A DNA stretch of 64,000 nucleotides. Source: Azospirillum thiophilum. Lineage in GTDB: Bacteria; Pseudomonadota; Alphaproteobacteria; Azospirillales; Azospirillaceae. How positions within the stretch are numbered: the first letter of the stretch is position 1; the number at the start of each line of letters is the position of its first letter. Under the pieces are notes generated by a model. It was not told the origin of the DNA. It did not search any database and saw only the letters and a program-made list of their open reading frames with translations. Positions 8,498 to 17,148 of this stretch are shown here, in pieces. The stretch covers positions 868,001-932,000 of the forward strand of contig NZ_CP012401.1 of assembly GCF_001305595.1 (NCBI RefSeq), given 5' to 3'. Both the position numbers and the translations under genes were made by a program.

Positions 8498-10825
8498 GTG
8501 ACCGCCGACCGACCGGACCATCCCTCGACGGAGCAGCGCCGGGCGGGCCAGCTCCATGCCGGCCCGCGCCCGATCCGCACCCGCGACGACCCGTCGCCGC
8601 TCGACGCCCTGTCCGTCGCCGCGATCGTGAAGGCGCTTGCCGGCAAGGCGCTCGGCCGGGGCAAGCCGCGCCGCAAGGCGCCGTTCTCGGCCGCGCCGCC
8701 GCCGACCCCGCTCCGTCCGCCCCATCGACCGGCCCGGCGCCGCCGGCTGCCCTCCTTCACCCTGCCCCAGTTCACCCTTCCAAGGATCTTCTTGCCGAAA
8801 TCCGCATCCCCCAGACCCGCCCCCGCCAAGCCCGCCCCGCCGCCCCGCAAGGGCGCCGGCCGGCTCAACCGTCTGGTGCAATGGGGGCTGGTCGCGGCGA
8901 TCTGGTGCGGGATCGGGCTGGGGACGGTGCTGGCGTGGTTCGCGCTCGACCTGCCGGACATCTCCAAGGTGGCGCAGTTCGAGCGGCGCGCCTCCGTCAC
9001 CGTGCTGGCCGCCGACGGCAGCGAGTTCGCCCGCTTCGGCGACCTGCACGGCACGACGCTCAGCGTGGCGGACCTGCCGCCGCATCTGGTCGACGCCGTG
9101 CTGGCGATCGAGGACCGCCGCTTCTACGGCCATTTCGGCATCGACCCGCTGGGTCTGGCCCGTGCCGTCTATGTCAACTGGCGGTCGGGCCGCGCGGTGC
9201 AGGGCGGCTCGACCATCACCCAGCAGCTCGCCAAGAACCTCTTCCTGACGCCCGAGAAATCGCTGAAGCGCAAGATCCAGGAGGCGATGCTGGCGCTGTG
9301 GCTGGAGAGCCGCTTCACCAAGGACCAGATCCTCACCGCCTACCTGAACCGCGTCTATCTCGGCGCCGGCACCTTCGGGGTGGACGCCGCCGCCCGCACC
9401 TATTTCGGCAAGCCGGCGACCGAGGTCGACATCCGCGAATCGGCGGTGCTGGCCGGCCTGCTGAAGGCGCCGTCGCGCTACGCCCCCAGCTCCAACCCCG
9501 ACGAATCGGCGGAGCGGGCGCGGGTGGTGATGGCGGCGATGCTGGATGCCGGCTATCTCACCCAGGCGCAGTATGACGCCGCGCGCAGCGCCAAGCCGTC
9601 GCCCAAGCGCAAGCCGGGCGGCGACGGCCGCTATTTCGCCGATTGGGTCACCGATCTGGTGCCGGGCTTCGCCGGTCCCGACCATGGCGACGTGATCGTC
9701 CGCACCACGCTGGACCTGAAGATGCAGCGCGCCGCCGAACAAAGGCTGGAGGCGCTGCTGGCCGGTCCCGGCGCCGCCGCCAACGTCCGCCAGGGCGCGC
9801 TGGTCGCCATGAGCCCGGACGGCGCGGTGCGGGCGCTGGTCGGCGGCCGCGACTATGACGGCAGCGAGTTCAACCGCGCCACCCAGGCGCTGCGCCAGCC
9901 GGGCTCCGCCTTCAAGCCCTTCGTCTATCTGGCGGCGCTGGAGGCCGGCTGGACCCCCGACAGCCTGATCGACGACGCCCCGGTCCAGCTCGGCAACTGG
10001 AGCCCCGGCAATTACGACGGCAAGTACCGCGGCAGCATCACGCTGGCCGCGGCGCTGGCCCATTCCTCCAACACCGCGACGGCGCGGCTGATCGACCGGG
10101 TCGGCACCGACCGGGTGCGGCGCATCGCGTCGAACCTCGGCATCTCCTCGCCCATGACCCGCGATTTGTCGCTGGCGCTCGGCACCAGCGAGGTGACGCC
10201 GCTGGAGCTGGTGCGCGCCTATGCCGGCATCGCCAACCGCGGCGCCCCCGTCTGGGCCTATGCGATCACCGAGATCAGGAGCCGCGACGGCGCGCTGCTC
10301 TACCGGCGCCAGGGCGGCGGCGGCGGCGCGGTGGTCGACCCGGCCCATGCGGTGCAGCTCGCCCGGATGATGACCGGGGTGCTCGACTACGGCACCGGCC
10401 GCGGCGCGAAGCTGAACCGCCCGGCGGCGGCCAAGTCGGGCACCACCCAGGACTATCACGATGCCTGGTTCGTCGGCTTCACCGCCGACCTCGTCGCCGG
10501 GGTCTGGCTCGGCAACGACAACAACGATGCGATGAGGAAGGTCACCGGCGGCACCCTGCCGGCCAGGCTGTGGCGCGAGTTCATGACCGACGCCCATGCC
10601 GGCCGGCCCGCCCGTCCGCTGCCCGGCCTGGACGGCGCCCCGGCCTGGACCCCGCCGCCGGGCGGCCCGGTTCCGGGTGGCGCGATGCCGGGCGGCGTTC
10701 CCATGGCCTCGGCCGACGCCGCCCGCCCGGCCGGCGGGATCGGCTCGCTGATCGAGAAGATCTCCGGCGGCATCGGCAGCGCGCCGCGCGTGCAGTATGA
10801 TTACAACCACACCGGGGGGCGGTAG
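8498..10825 (+). CDS. Class A penicillin-binding protein (1A family)
   Basis: A 775-residue bifunctional peptidoglycan synthase with a GTG start. There is a basic, Pro-rich cytoplasmic N-terminus of about 125 residues and one transmembrane helix around 128-148. The glycosyltransferase domain has EDRRFYGHFGIDP, GGSTITQQLAKNLFL and KIQEAMLALWLE. The transpeptidase domain has the active Ser of S-x-x-K near residue 469 (QPGSAFKP), SSN (AHSSNTATARL) and the KSGTT box near 645. It polymerises and cross-links cell-wall glycan in the periplasm. The C-terminal 60 residues are Pro/Gly-rich. The start codon is uncertain because no in-frame ATG lies near the front. A type VI secretion fragment follows about 200 bp downstream. 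Confidence 0.9.
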   Translation: MTADRPDHPSTEQRRAGQLHAGPRPIRTRDDPSPLDALSVAAIVKALAGKALGRGKPRRKAPFSAAPPPTPLRPPHRPARRRRLPSFTLPQFTLPRIFLPKSASPRPAPAKPAPPPRKGAGRLNRLVQWGLVAAIWCGIGLGTVLAWFALDLPDISKVAQFERRASVTVLAADGSEFARFGDLHGTTLSVADLPPHLVDAVLAIEDRRFYGHFGIDPLGLARAVYVNWRSGRAVQGGSTITQQLAKNLFLTPEKSLKRKIQEAMLALWLESRFTKDQILTAYLNRVYLGAGTFGVDAAARTYFGKPATEVDIRESAVLAGLLKAPSRYAPSSNPDESAERARVVMAAMLDAGYLTQAQYDAARSAKPSPKRKPGGDGRYFADWVTDLVPGFAGPDHGDVIVRTTLDLKMQRAAEQRLEALLAGPGAAANVRQGALVAMSPDGAVRALVGGRDYDGSEFNRATQALRQPGSAFKPFVYLAALEAGWTPDSLIDDAPVQLGNWSPGNYDGKYRGSITLAAALAHSSNTATARLIDRVGTDRVRRIASNLGISSPMTRDLSLALGTSEVTPLELVRAYAGIANRGAPVWAYAITEIRSRDGALLYRRQGGGGGAVVDPAHAVQLARMMTGVLDYGTGRGAKLNRPAAAKSGTTQDYHDAWFVGFTADLVAGVWLGNDNNDAMRKVTGGTLPARLWREFMTDAHAGRPARPLPGLDGAPAWTPPPGGPVPGGAMPGGVPMASADAARPAGGIGSLIEKISGGIGSAPRVQYDYNHTGGR

Positions 10826-10846
10826 GGGCGCGTCGGCTGGCGATGG

Positions 10847-10948
10847 CCCTCTCCCCATCCCTCCCCCGCTGGGCGGGGGAGGGGGCAGGCGCTTTAACGG
10901 CAAGGCGGCGGCAGTCCCTCCCCCGCCCAGCGGGGGAGGTTAGGTGGG
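10847..10948. repeat. GC-rich intergenic inverted repeat pair
   Basis: CCCTCCCCCGCTGGGCGGGGGAGGG (10859-10883) and, about 35 bases on, CCCTCCCCCGCCCAGCGGGGGAGG (10916-10939) are inverted relative copies. They fill the space between the penicillin-binding protein and tssL and match the style of the other blocks in the window. Confidence 0.6.
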
Positions 10949-11029
10949 GGTCCAACGTCCCCACCCCGTTCCCCCCACCGCACCGACGCTGCTATACCTC
11001 TCCCGGATTCCCCCCACAGCGGACAGCAC

Positions 11030-12316
11030 ATGCAGGCCGACGAGCGACTGGACGGAGCGGACATGACGGCATCGGACATGACGGCATCGGACCGGCGTCC
11101 GCTCGCCGCCAGCCTCGCCGCCGCGCTGGCCCCCGACACCCTGCCGGGCGCCGACCAGCCCCGCCCCACCCCGTCGCCGCGCCACCGCGACGCCCTCAAC
11201 CCGCTGCTGAGCATCGCCGCCCCGGTGCTGGCGCTGGCTGCCGGCCTGCGCGACGGGGCCGCCGGCTCCGCCCGCGCCGCCGCCGCCGAGGCGCTGGAAC
11301 GGTTCGATGCCGAGGCCGCCGGACTGGAGGAAACAGCCGACCCCGCCGACCTCCGCGCCGCCCGCATCGCGCTCGCCGCCACGCTGGACGACGTCGCCCG
11401 CGCCGCCGGCCATGGCGGGGCGGCGGTCGGCGAGCCGGGGGCCGATGTCCGCTTCTTCGACCTGCTGGACGGCATGCTGGGCGACCCGCGCCGCCACCGC
11501 CATACGCTGGAGCTGTATTACGCCTGCCTGTCGCTCGGCTTCGAGGGGCGGTTCCGCGACCGGCCCGGCGGCGCCCACGACCTCGCCCATCTGCGCGACG
11601 AGCTGTACCGCATCCTGCGCCGCGCCCGCGGCGATGTCGCGGCGGAGCTGTCGCCGGCCTGGGCCGGGGCGGGCGGGCGGTTCCGGCCGCTGGGCGGCAC
11701 GCTGCCGGCCTGGATCGTCTGGGCGGCGGTGGCGCTCGGCCTGTCGGGCCTCTACGTCCATCTGGCCGGCACGCTCGACCGCCAGGCGGAGCCGGTGGCC
11801 GCCCGCATCGCAGCCCTGCTGCCCGACCGCCCCATCGAGATCGCCCGCCTCGTTCCGCCGCCGCCGCCCACCGCCGGCCCGGCCCTGATCGCCCGCGTCA
11901 CCGGCCGGCTGGCGCCGGAGATCCGCACCGGCGCGGTCGAGGTGCTGGCGGGGGAGGACGGCGCCCTGGTGATCCGCATCCCCGCCGCCGCGATGTTCGC
12001 CACCGGCGCCGACGCGGTGAAGGCCCGCCATCGCGCCATCGTCGAGCGGGTCGGCCAGACACTGGCGGCGGAGCCCGGCAGCGTCGTCGTCGTCGCCCAC
12101 ACCGACGACCAGACCCCGCCGTCCGGCCGGCTTCCCACCGCGCAGGCGCTGACCGAGGCGCGGGCCGAGGCGGTGCGCCGGCTGCTGGAGCGCAGCGTCG
12201 CGCCTGCCCGGCTGACGGCCGAGGGCCGCGGCGACCAGGAGCCGGTGGCGCTGAACGACACGCCGGCCGGCCGCGACTCCAACCGGCGGGTCGACATCCG
12301 CCTCTACCCGCAATAG
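11030..12316 (+). CDS. tssL: Type VI secretion protein TssL (DotU) with OmpA-like C-terminal domain
   Basis: A 428-residue protein. Residues about 55-215 match the DotU/IcmH fold (NPLLSIAAPVLALAAGLRD, FFDLLDGMLGDPRRH, LELYYACLSLGFEGRFR, LRDELYRILR). One transmembrane helix is near 228-245 (AWIVWAAVALGLSGLYVHLA). The C-terminal 120 residues are an OmpA/MotB-type peptidoglycan-binding domain (VVVVAHTDDQ, LTEARAEAVRRLL, RDSNRRVDIRLYP), typical of extended TssL. TssL with TssM and TssJ forms the membrane complex that docks the type VI sheath. The start is uncertain: Met residues at positions 1, 12 and 17 are all possible, the last two created by a 15-bp tandem duplication. tssM starts 10 bp downstream. 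Confidence 0.88.
   Translation: MQADERLDGADMTASDMTASDRRPLAASLAAALAPDTLPGADQPRPTPSPRHRDALNPLLSIAAPVLALAAGLRDGAAGSARAAAAEALERFDAEAAGLEETADPADLRAARIALAATLDDVARAAGHGGAAVGEPGADVRFFDLLDGMLGDPRRHRHTLELYYACLSLGFEGRFRDRPGGAHDLAHLRDELYRILRRARGDVAAELSPAWAGAGGRFRPLGGTLPAWIVWAAVALGLSGLYVHLAGTLDRQAEPVAARIAALLPDRPIEIARLVPPPPPTAGPALIARVTGRLAPEIRTGAVEVLAGEDGALVIRIPAAAMFATGADAVKARHRAIVERVGQTLAAEPGSVVVVAHTDDQTPPSGRLPTAQALTEARAEAVRRLLERSVAPARLTAEGRGDQEPVALNDTPAGRDSNRRVDIRLYPQ
11059..11088 (+). repeat. 15-bp tandem duplication at the tssL start
   Basis: GGACATGACGGCATC occurs twice in tandem (11059-11073, 11074-11088), encoding MTASD-MTASD. The duplication also copies a potential ATG start codon. Confidence 0.85.
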
Positions 12317-12326
12317 GGCGCCCGCG

Positions 12327-14480
12327 ATGGCCGATCCCCGCCCGAACAGGACCGCCGCCAAGGCGGCTTCCGGCAAGCCCGCCCCGAAGGCGCCCTCCAT
12401 CAAGACCGCCGCCAAGGCGGCGGGGCGCCGCCGCAAGGCCGCGCCCGCCCCGTCGCCGCCCCGGTCGGCCCGCGCCCGCTGGGCGCTGTCGCTGGGCGGC
12501 GCGCTGGCGCTGGGGCTGGCCGGCTGGCTGCTGCTGCCGCGTCTGGCCGGGGCGCTCGTTTCCCATCTCGGCCCCCATCTCGCCCCCCATCTCGTCCCCA
12601 CCCTCCAGGCCGACTGGAGCGTCCGGCTGCTGCCGCTGCTGCTGGCGCTGGCCGGCTGGCTGGCGCTGAACCGCCGCATCGATGCCCGCGAGCGCGCCGC
12701 CGACGCCCGGCTGGTCGAGGCGCTGGCCGCCCGGCACGATCCCGACCTGAAGGCCTCGCTGGAGGAGATCGGCGCGGTGCGGGCGCGGCTCGACAGCGTG
12801 CTGGCGCGGCTGCGCCGGCAATGGGGCGGGCGCCATCTCTATCAATTGCCGTGGTATCTGGTGATCGGCGCGCCGGGATCGGGCAAGACCACGGCGCTGG
12901 CCAACGCCCGGCTGACCCCTGGGGGCGGGACGGCGGAGCCGGTTGGCCGCCCGGTGACCGGGCCGATGACCGGGTTGGGCGGTACCCGCAACTGCGACTG
13001 GTGGTTCACCGACCGGGCGGTGCTGATCGACACCGCAGGGCGCTACACCACCCAGGACAGCCGCCGCGCGGTCGACGGCCGGGTGTGGTCCGGCCTGCTC
13101 GACCTGCTGAAGGAGCACCGGCCGCGCCAGCCGGCCAACGGCGTGCTGCTGACGCTGAGCCTGCCCGACCTCGCCTTCTGGAGCGATGCCGAGCGGCGCA
13201 ACCACGCCATCCTGATCCGCCAGCGCCTGAACGAGCTGCGCGTCCATCTCGGCCTCCGCCTGCCGGTCTATGTCCTGCTGACCAAGGCCGACCTGCTGGA
13301 GGGTTTCGACACCTTCTTCGACCCGCTCGACCGCGAGGCGCGCTCCCAGGTCTGGGGCCTGACCCTGCCGGCGGAGGAGGCGGATGGCGGACCGCTGCCG
13401 GCCTTCCGCGAGCGCTATGCCGGGCTGGTGCGCCGGCTGGACGAGCGGCTGCTCGACCGGCTGCACCAGGAGCCCGACATCCGCCGCCGCGCCGCCGCCT
13501 TCGCCCTGCCCCTGCAGGTCGCCGGGCTGGAGCCGGCGCTGGCCGACATCGTCGACACCGTCTTCTGCCCCGAGCGGGGCGAGGAGACGCCGCGGCTGCG
13601 CGGCCTCTACCTGACCAGCGCCACCCGGACCGACGGCCCGCTCGGCCTGACCGAGCCCGACGCGGACGCGCCGCCGCCGACCCAGTTCCTCGACCGGCTG
13701 CTGCCCGATCTGGTGTTCCCCGAGGCCCATCTCGCCCAGGTCGACCGCAAGGTCGAGCACGCGCGGCGCCGCCGCACCGCGCTGTCGGCCGCCGCCGCGC
13801 TCGCGGTCGGGCTGCTGGTGGGGAGCTGGTGGCTGGTCAGCGCCCGCGGCAACGCCGCCCTGCTGGAGCGCGCCGATGCCGGCGCCGCGGCGGTGGAGGC
13901 GGCGCTGCGCCCGCTCGACACGCCGCCGCGGGCGTTGGCGCGGGTCGACGACGCCGACCCGGCCCTGATCCTGCCGGCGCTCGACGCGCTGCGCGGCCTG
14001 CCCCCCGCTCTGCCCTCCAGCTATGGCGACGAGGCGCCGGCCTTGGCCGACCCGCTGCTGGCCGGCGGGCTGTATCAGGGCGGGCGCATCGCCGGCCCGG
14101 CGCGGGAGGCCTACCGCCGCGCCCTGCGCACCCAGTTCCTCGCCCGCATCGCCCTGCGGCTGGAGGAGCGGCTGCGCGCCGACTGGGCCCTGCCCGACCA
14201 GCTGCGCCAGACCCTGCGGGTCTACCGCATGGCCGGCGGCGCCCTGCCGATGGACCCCGGCGCGCTGGCGGAATGGCTGGCGCTCGACTGGCAGCGCACG
14301 CTGCCCGGCCCGGCCAACGAGGCCCGGCGGCGGGCGCTGGGCGACCATCTGGCTGCCCTCTTCGCCGCCGGCTTCGCCCCGGTCCCGCCCGACGAGGCGC
14401 TGGTCGCCCGCGTGACCGAGGTGCTGGAACAGTTCCCCGCGCCCTCCGCCTCCCAATCCGACCGGGCCGCCCTGCCATGA
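12327..14480 (+). CDS. tssM: Short TssM (IcmF) of a type VI secretion system
   Basis: A 717-residue protein. After a Lys/Ala-rich N-terminus (AAKAA repeats) there are two membrane helices (about 53-78 and 100-114). The cytoplasmic NTPase domain has Walker A GAPGSGKT at residues 181-188, a Walker B-like VLIDTAGRY, and the IcmF signatures LPWYLVIG and YVLLTKADLLEGF. A third helix lies near 484-507. Only about 210 periplasmic residues follow. Family members usually run to 1,100-1,200 residues, with a C-terminal beta-rich domain that binds TssJ; that part is missing here. The stop overlaps the next start by 4 bp, so the shortening is not a fresh frameshift into noise. Whether it supports secretion is doubtful. 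Confidence 0.85.
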   Translation: MADPRPNRTAAKAASGKPAPKAPSIKTAAKAAGRRRKAAPAPSPPRSARARWALSLGGALALGLAGWLLLPRLAGALVSHLGPHLAPHLVPTLQADWSVRLLPLLLALAGWLALNRRIDARERAADARLVEALAARHDPDLKASLEEIGAVRARLDSVLARLRRQWGGRHLYQLPWYLVIGAPGSGKTTALANARLTPGGGTAEPVGRPVTGPMTGLGGTRNCDWWFTDRAVLIDTAGRYTTQDSRRAVDGRVWSGLLDLLKEHRPRQPANGVLLTLSLPDLAFWSDAERRNHAILIRQRLNELRVHLGLRLPVYVLLTKADLLEGFDTFFDPLDREARSQVWGLTLPAEEADGGPLPAFRERYAGLVRRLDERLLDRLHQEPDIRRRAAAFALPLQVAGLEPALADIVDTVFCPERGEETPRLRGLYLTSATRTDGPLGLTEPDADAPPPTQFLDRLLPDLVFPEAHLAQVDRKVEHARRRRTALSAAAALAVGLLVGSWWLVSARGNAALLERADAGAAAVEAALRPLDTPPRALARVDDADPALILPALDALRGLPPALPSSYGDEAPALADPLLAGGLYQGGRIAGPAREAYRRALRTQFLARIALRLEERLRADWALPDQLRQTLRVYRMAGGALPMDPGALAEWLALDWQRTLPGPANEARRRALGDHLAALFAAGFAPVPPDEALVARVTEVLEQFPAPSASQSDRAALP

Positions 14481-15202
14481 TCGGCGCCTTGGCCAGCTAT
14501 CGCGGATTGGCCGCCGCCGCGCTGCGGGCGCCGGGAGCCCGCGGCGGCACGGCGCCGGGGGCCGATCCGGTGGTCGGATTCCACGGCAAGCTGCCGGCGC
14601 GCGGCGATTTCGTCGGGCACGGCCTGCCGGCGTCGGTGCTGTCGCCCTGGGACCATTGGCTGTCGGCCGCGCTCGGCGAGGCCGGGCGGCGGCTGGGCGG
14701 CGAGTGGGAGAGCCTGTTCGGGCAGGCGCCGGTCTGGCGCTTCGCCCTGTCCGCCGGCCTGTGCGGCAGCACCCCCCTGATCGGCGTCTTGATGCCGAGC
14801 GCCGACCGGGTCGGCCGGCTCTATCCCTTCACCATCGCCGCCGGGCTGCCGGCCGGCTTCGAGCTTGCCGACGCCCCCGCCGCCTGCGCCGGCTGGCTCG
14901 CCCGTGCCGAGGCGCTGGCTGCCGACGCCTGCCGCGCCGGTGCCGACGTCGAGGGGCTGCCGGCCCGCCTGGCGATCCTCGGCCGTCCCGAGCCGGAGCG
15001 GGTGTCCGCCGCGACCCGCGCCCTGATCGGCCGGCTGTCCGGCCCGCTGCCGCCGCATGCCAGCCTGTGGTGGACCCGTGGCGGCGGCCGGGTCGCGCCC
15101 TCGCTGCTGTCCTGCCCCGGCCTGCCCGCCGGCCCCCGCCTCGCCGCCTTCCTCGACGGCGCCTGGGACCGCTGGGGCTGGGAGAATGCGGCGGAGGGGT
15201 AG
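14477..15202 (+). CDS. tagF: Type VI secretion-associated protein TagF
   Basis: A 241-residue protein overlapping the tssM stop by 4 bp. The TagF/SciT/ImpM signature is clear: GFHGKLPARGDFVGHGLP near residue 34, then SPWDHWLSAAL, PVWRFALSAGLCG, G-V-L-M-P-S-D-VGR-YPFTIAA and SLWWTRGG. TagF acts in the cytoplasm as a post-translational repressor of type VI assembly in Pseudomonas, alone or fused to PppA. Here it closes a three-gene set with tssL and tssM; no hcp, vgrG, clpV or sheath gene is nearby. It converges on the adenosine deaminase gene, 28 bp away. Confidence 0.88.
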   Translation: MIGALASYRGLAAAALRAPGARGGTAPGADPVVGFHGKLPARGDFVGHGLPASVLSPWDHWLSAALGEAGRRLGGEWESLFGQAPVWRFALSAGLCGSTPLIGVLMPSADRVGRLYPFTIAAGLPAGFELADAPAACAGWLARAEALAADACRAGADVEGLPARLAILGRPEPERVSAATRALIGRLSGPLPPHASLWWTRGGGRVAPSLLSCPGLPAGPRLAAFLDGAWDRWGWENAAEG

Positions 15203-15230
15203 AGGCCCCCTCCCCCGTTCACGCCTCCGG

Positions 15231-16835
15231 CTACGGCGTTCCCGCCATCTCCGCCGCCTCGCGGTCGAAGCGGGCCAGCGCCTCTTCCAGCGCCCATTGG
15301 ACCCGCGCCTTCTCGCTGCGCCCGGTCACGGCACGGCAGGGCTCCTGCCGGCTCCCCCCAAGGCCGGCCGGGATGCAGCCGGGGGCCGACCACAGGCTGT
15401 CGCCGGGCAGGAAGCTGTGCTCCAGGCTGGCGCGGGCCAGCCCGGCGAGGTCGGCGTAGCCCAGCCCGAACTCCTGCACCGCGCGTTGCAGCTCGTTGGT
15501 CAGGTCGATGCGGCTGACCCCCTCGTCGTCGGTCGACAGCACCGTCGGCACCCCGGCGGCGCGGTAGAGCGGGAAGGGGTGGTTGCGGCCGGCGACGCCC
15601 AGGATCTTGTCGTTGCTGGTCAGGTTGATCTCGACCGCCACCTTGCGCCCCGCCATCAGCCGCAGCAGGCCCTCGGGGTCGTCCTCATACATCAGGTCGA
15701 CGCCGTGGCCGATGCGCTGGGCGCCGGCGATCTCGACCGCCTTGCGGATGTGGTCGCGCAGCCGCTCCGGCGGGACGAGGCCGAGCGTCAGCTCGCCGGC
15801 ATGCAGCGCGACGTTGGTGCCGGGCATCCGCCGCTTCGCCTCCGCCACCATGCGCATGTGCAGGTCGTAATCGTCGAGCGCCACCGGGTTGTCCTCCGGC
15901 GCCACGAAGTTCAGCCCGACCACCCGCGGCTCCTGCGCCTGCAGCAGGGCGTTGAACAGGGTGGTGGCGAAGACCGGCCCCGGCGCTTGGGTGCGCGAGA
16001 CCTGCTGGAGGTAGCGCACCGACACCGCGCAGCCCGGCCGCGCCGCCGGGGTGCCGCAGCCCAGCACGCTGCGCATCCGCGCCTCGGTGACGTCGATCTC
16101 CTGCCGGGCCGCCGGGATCAGGGCGGGCAGGCCGGCGGCGACCAGCCGGTCGGCGGTGCCGGAGAGGTCGGCGGCGGCCTGCGGGGTCCAGGGCAGCGCC
16201 TTGCCGATGCCGGCAACCGGGCCGGTGCCGAAGGACACCATCAGCTCGACATGCCGCACGCCCTGCCGGCCGGCGCGGTCGACCACCTCGGCCAGCAGGT
16301 CGCCGCCGGTGGCCGGGGTGGCGGACGTCGCGGCGCGGAAGCGGCCGAAGGTGGCGAAGAACTGGTCATGCAGGCTGTAGCCCGAGACCGGCAGCGAGTC
16401 GCGCGTCGACAGCGCGTCCAGCGCCATCGGGTAGAGCGTGCCGTCGGCGATCACCGCCGCGGCGCCCGGCCTTGGCGAGCCGGCATCGCCGCAGGGCGCC
16501 TGCGCGGTCGGCGCCGCCAGCGCCTTGGCCTTGACGTCGAAGCACAGCCCGGCGCCGGCCGCCAGCCGCAGGTAGGTCTCGGCATAGACCGCGCCGGTCA
16601 GGTGGCTGTGCAGGTCGGCCCCCTTCGGCATGCGGTAGAGGAAGGCGCGCAGCTCCGGCGGGCTGTGGCGCACCGCCTCGAACCGGCGGGCCGCCGCCGA
16701 GTTCGCTGCCGAGTCGGCGCCACCGGCCGCCTGCCCCGCACTGCCGCTCCCCATCTCCGCCGTGGCGCAGCCGGCCAGCAGCAGCGTTGCCGCCAGCAGG
16801 CCCGCGGCCCCGCCCGTGATTCGTCCACCCGTCAT
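15231..16835 (-). CDS. Predicted lipoprotein adenosine deaminase
   Basis: A 534-residue protein with a lipoprotein signal at the N-terminus: lipobox L-A-G-C with Cys23 (LLAATLLLAGC). The catalytic fold is that of adenosine/AMP deaminases: the metal pair H-x-H at residues 76 and 78 (GADLHSHLTG), the HAGE motif (NVALHAGELTLG), GHGVDL, and the metal Asp in VLSTDDEGVSR. It would hydrolyse adenosine (or a related purine) to inosine plus ammonia, but outside the cytoplasm, as a membrane-anchored scavenger. The start was chosen because GGAGAAGAAGGAG precedes it and it places the lipobox correctly. Ordinary bacterial adenosine deaminases are about 330-350 residues and cytoplasmic; this is longer. Substrate is inferred. 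Confidence 0.85.
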   Translation of the reverse strand: MTGGRITGGAAGLLAATLLLAGCATAEMGSGSAGQAAGGADSAANSAAARRFEAVRHSPPELRAFLYRMPKGADLHSHLTGAVYAETYLRLAAGAGLCFDVKAKALAAPTAQAPCGDAGSPRPGAAAVIADGTLYPMALDALSTRDSLPVSGYSLHDQFFATFGRFRAATSATPATGGDLLAEVVDRAGRQGVRHVELMVSFGTGPVAGIGKALPWTPQAAADLSGTADRLVAAGLPALIPAARQEIDVTEARMRSVLGCGTPAARPGCAVSVRYLQQVSRTQAPGPVFATTLFNALLQAQEPRVVGLNFVAPEDNPVALDDYDLHMRMVAEAKRRMPGTNVALHAGELTLGLVPPERLRDHIRKAVEIAGAQRIGHGVDLMYEDDPEGLLRLMAGRKVAVEINLTSNDKILGVAGRNHPFPLYRAAGVPTVLSTDDEGVSRIDLTNELQRAVQEFGLGYADLAGLARASLEHSFLPGDSLWSAPGCIPAGLGGSRQEPCRAVTGRSEKARVQWALEEALARFDREAAEMAGTP

Positions 16836-17148
16836 GCACCCGACTCCTTCTTCTCCTTTTGCGGGTACGGATGCCGTGATAATCGCGCGCATGCAATGGC
16901 GTAGCTCCCGGCGACAATCCCCCTCTCCCCCCCGGGGAGAGGGTCGGGGTGAGGGGGATGCACCGCGTGAACGCCCCAAAACTCCCGCCGCGCCCCCTCC
17001 CCCTTACCCTTCCCGCCCCGGGAGAGGGAACCGCGCGCAATGGCCGCGCAGCGGATCGAAAGGCTGTAGCGCCCCGGAAAATCCCGGTATGGTGCGGCAA
17101 CCTTTCGTGTTCCCGCCGATCCTTTCCCGCCGACCTGGAGCCGCAGCG
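16836..17148. other. Divergent intergenic region with repeats
   Basis: The 313-bp space separates the divergent adenosine deaminase and TPR-methyltransferase genes. About 120 bases in the middle are GC-rich repeat; promoters for both genes must lie at its edges. A Shine-Dalgarno-like GGAG lies at 17137, ahead of the methyltransferase. I see no gene or RNA in it. Confidence 0.5.
16917..17036. repeat. Dispersed GC-rich intergenic inverted repeat
   Basis: ATCCCCCTCTCCCCCCCGGGGAGAGGG on the left and TTCCCGCCCCGGGAGAGGGAA on the right are members of the CCCTCTCCC/GGGAGAGGG family, separated by GGTGAGGGGGATG and CCCCCTCCCCCTTACCC. It is similar to the inverted pair at 25082-25230. Confidence 0.6.

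Noticed and set aside
11898..14456. 852-codon minus-strand frame opposite tssM
   Set aside because: Antisense shadow; the plus strand has clear TssL/TssM signatures.
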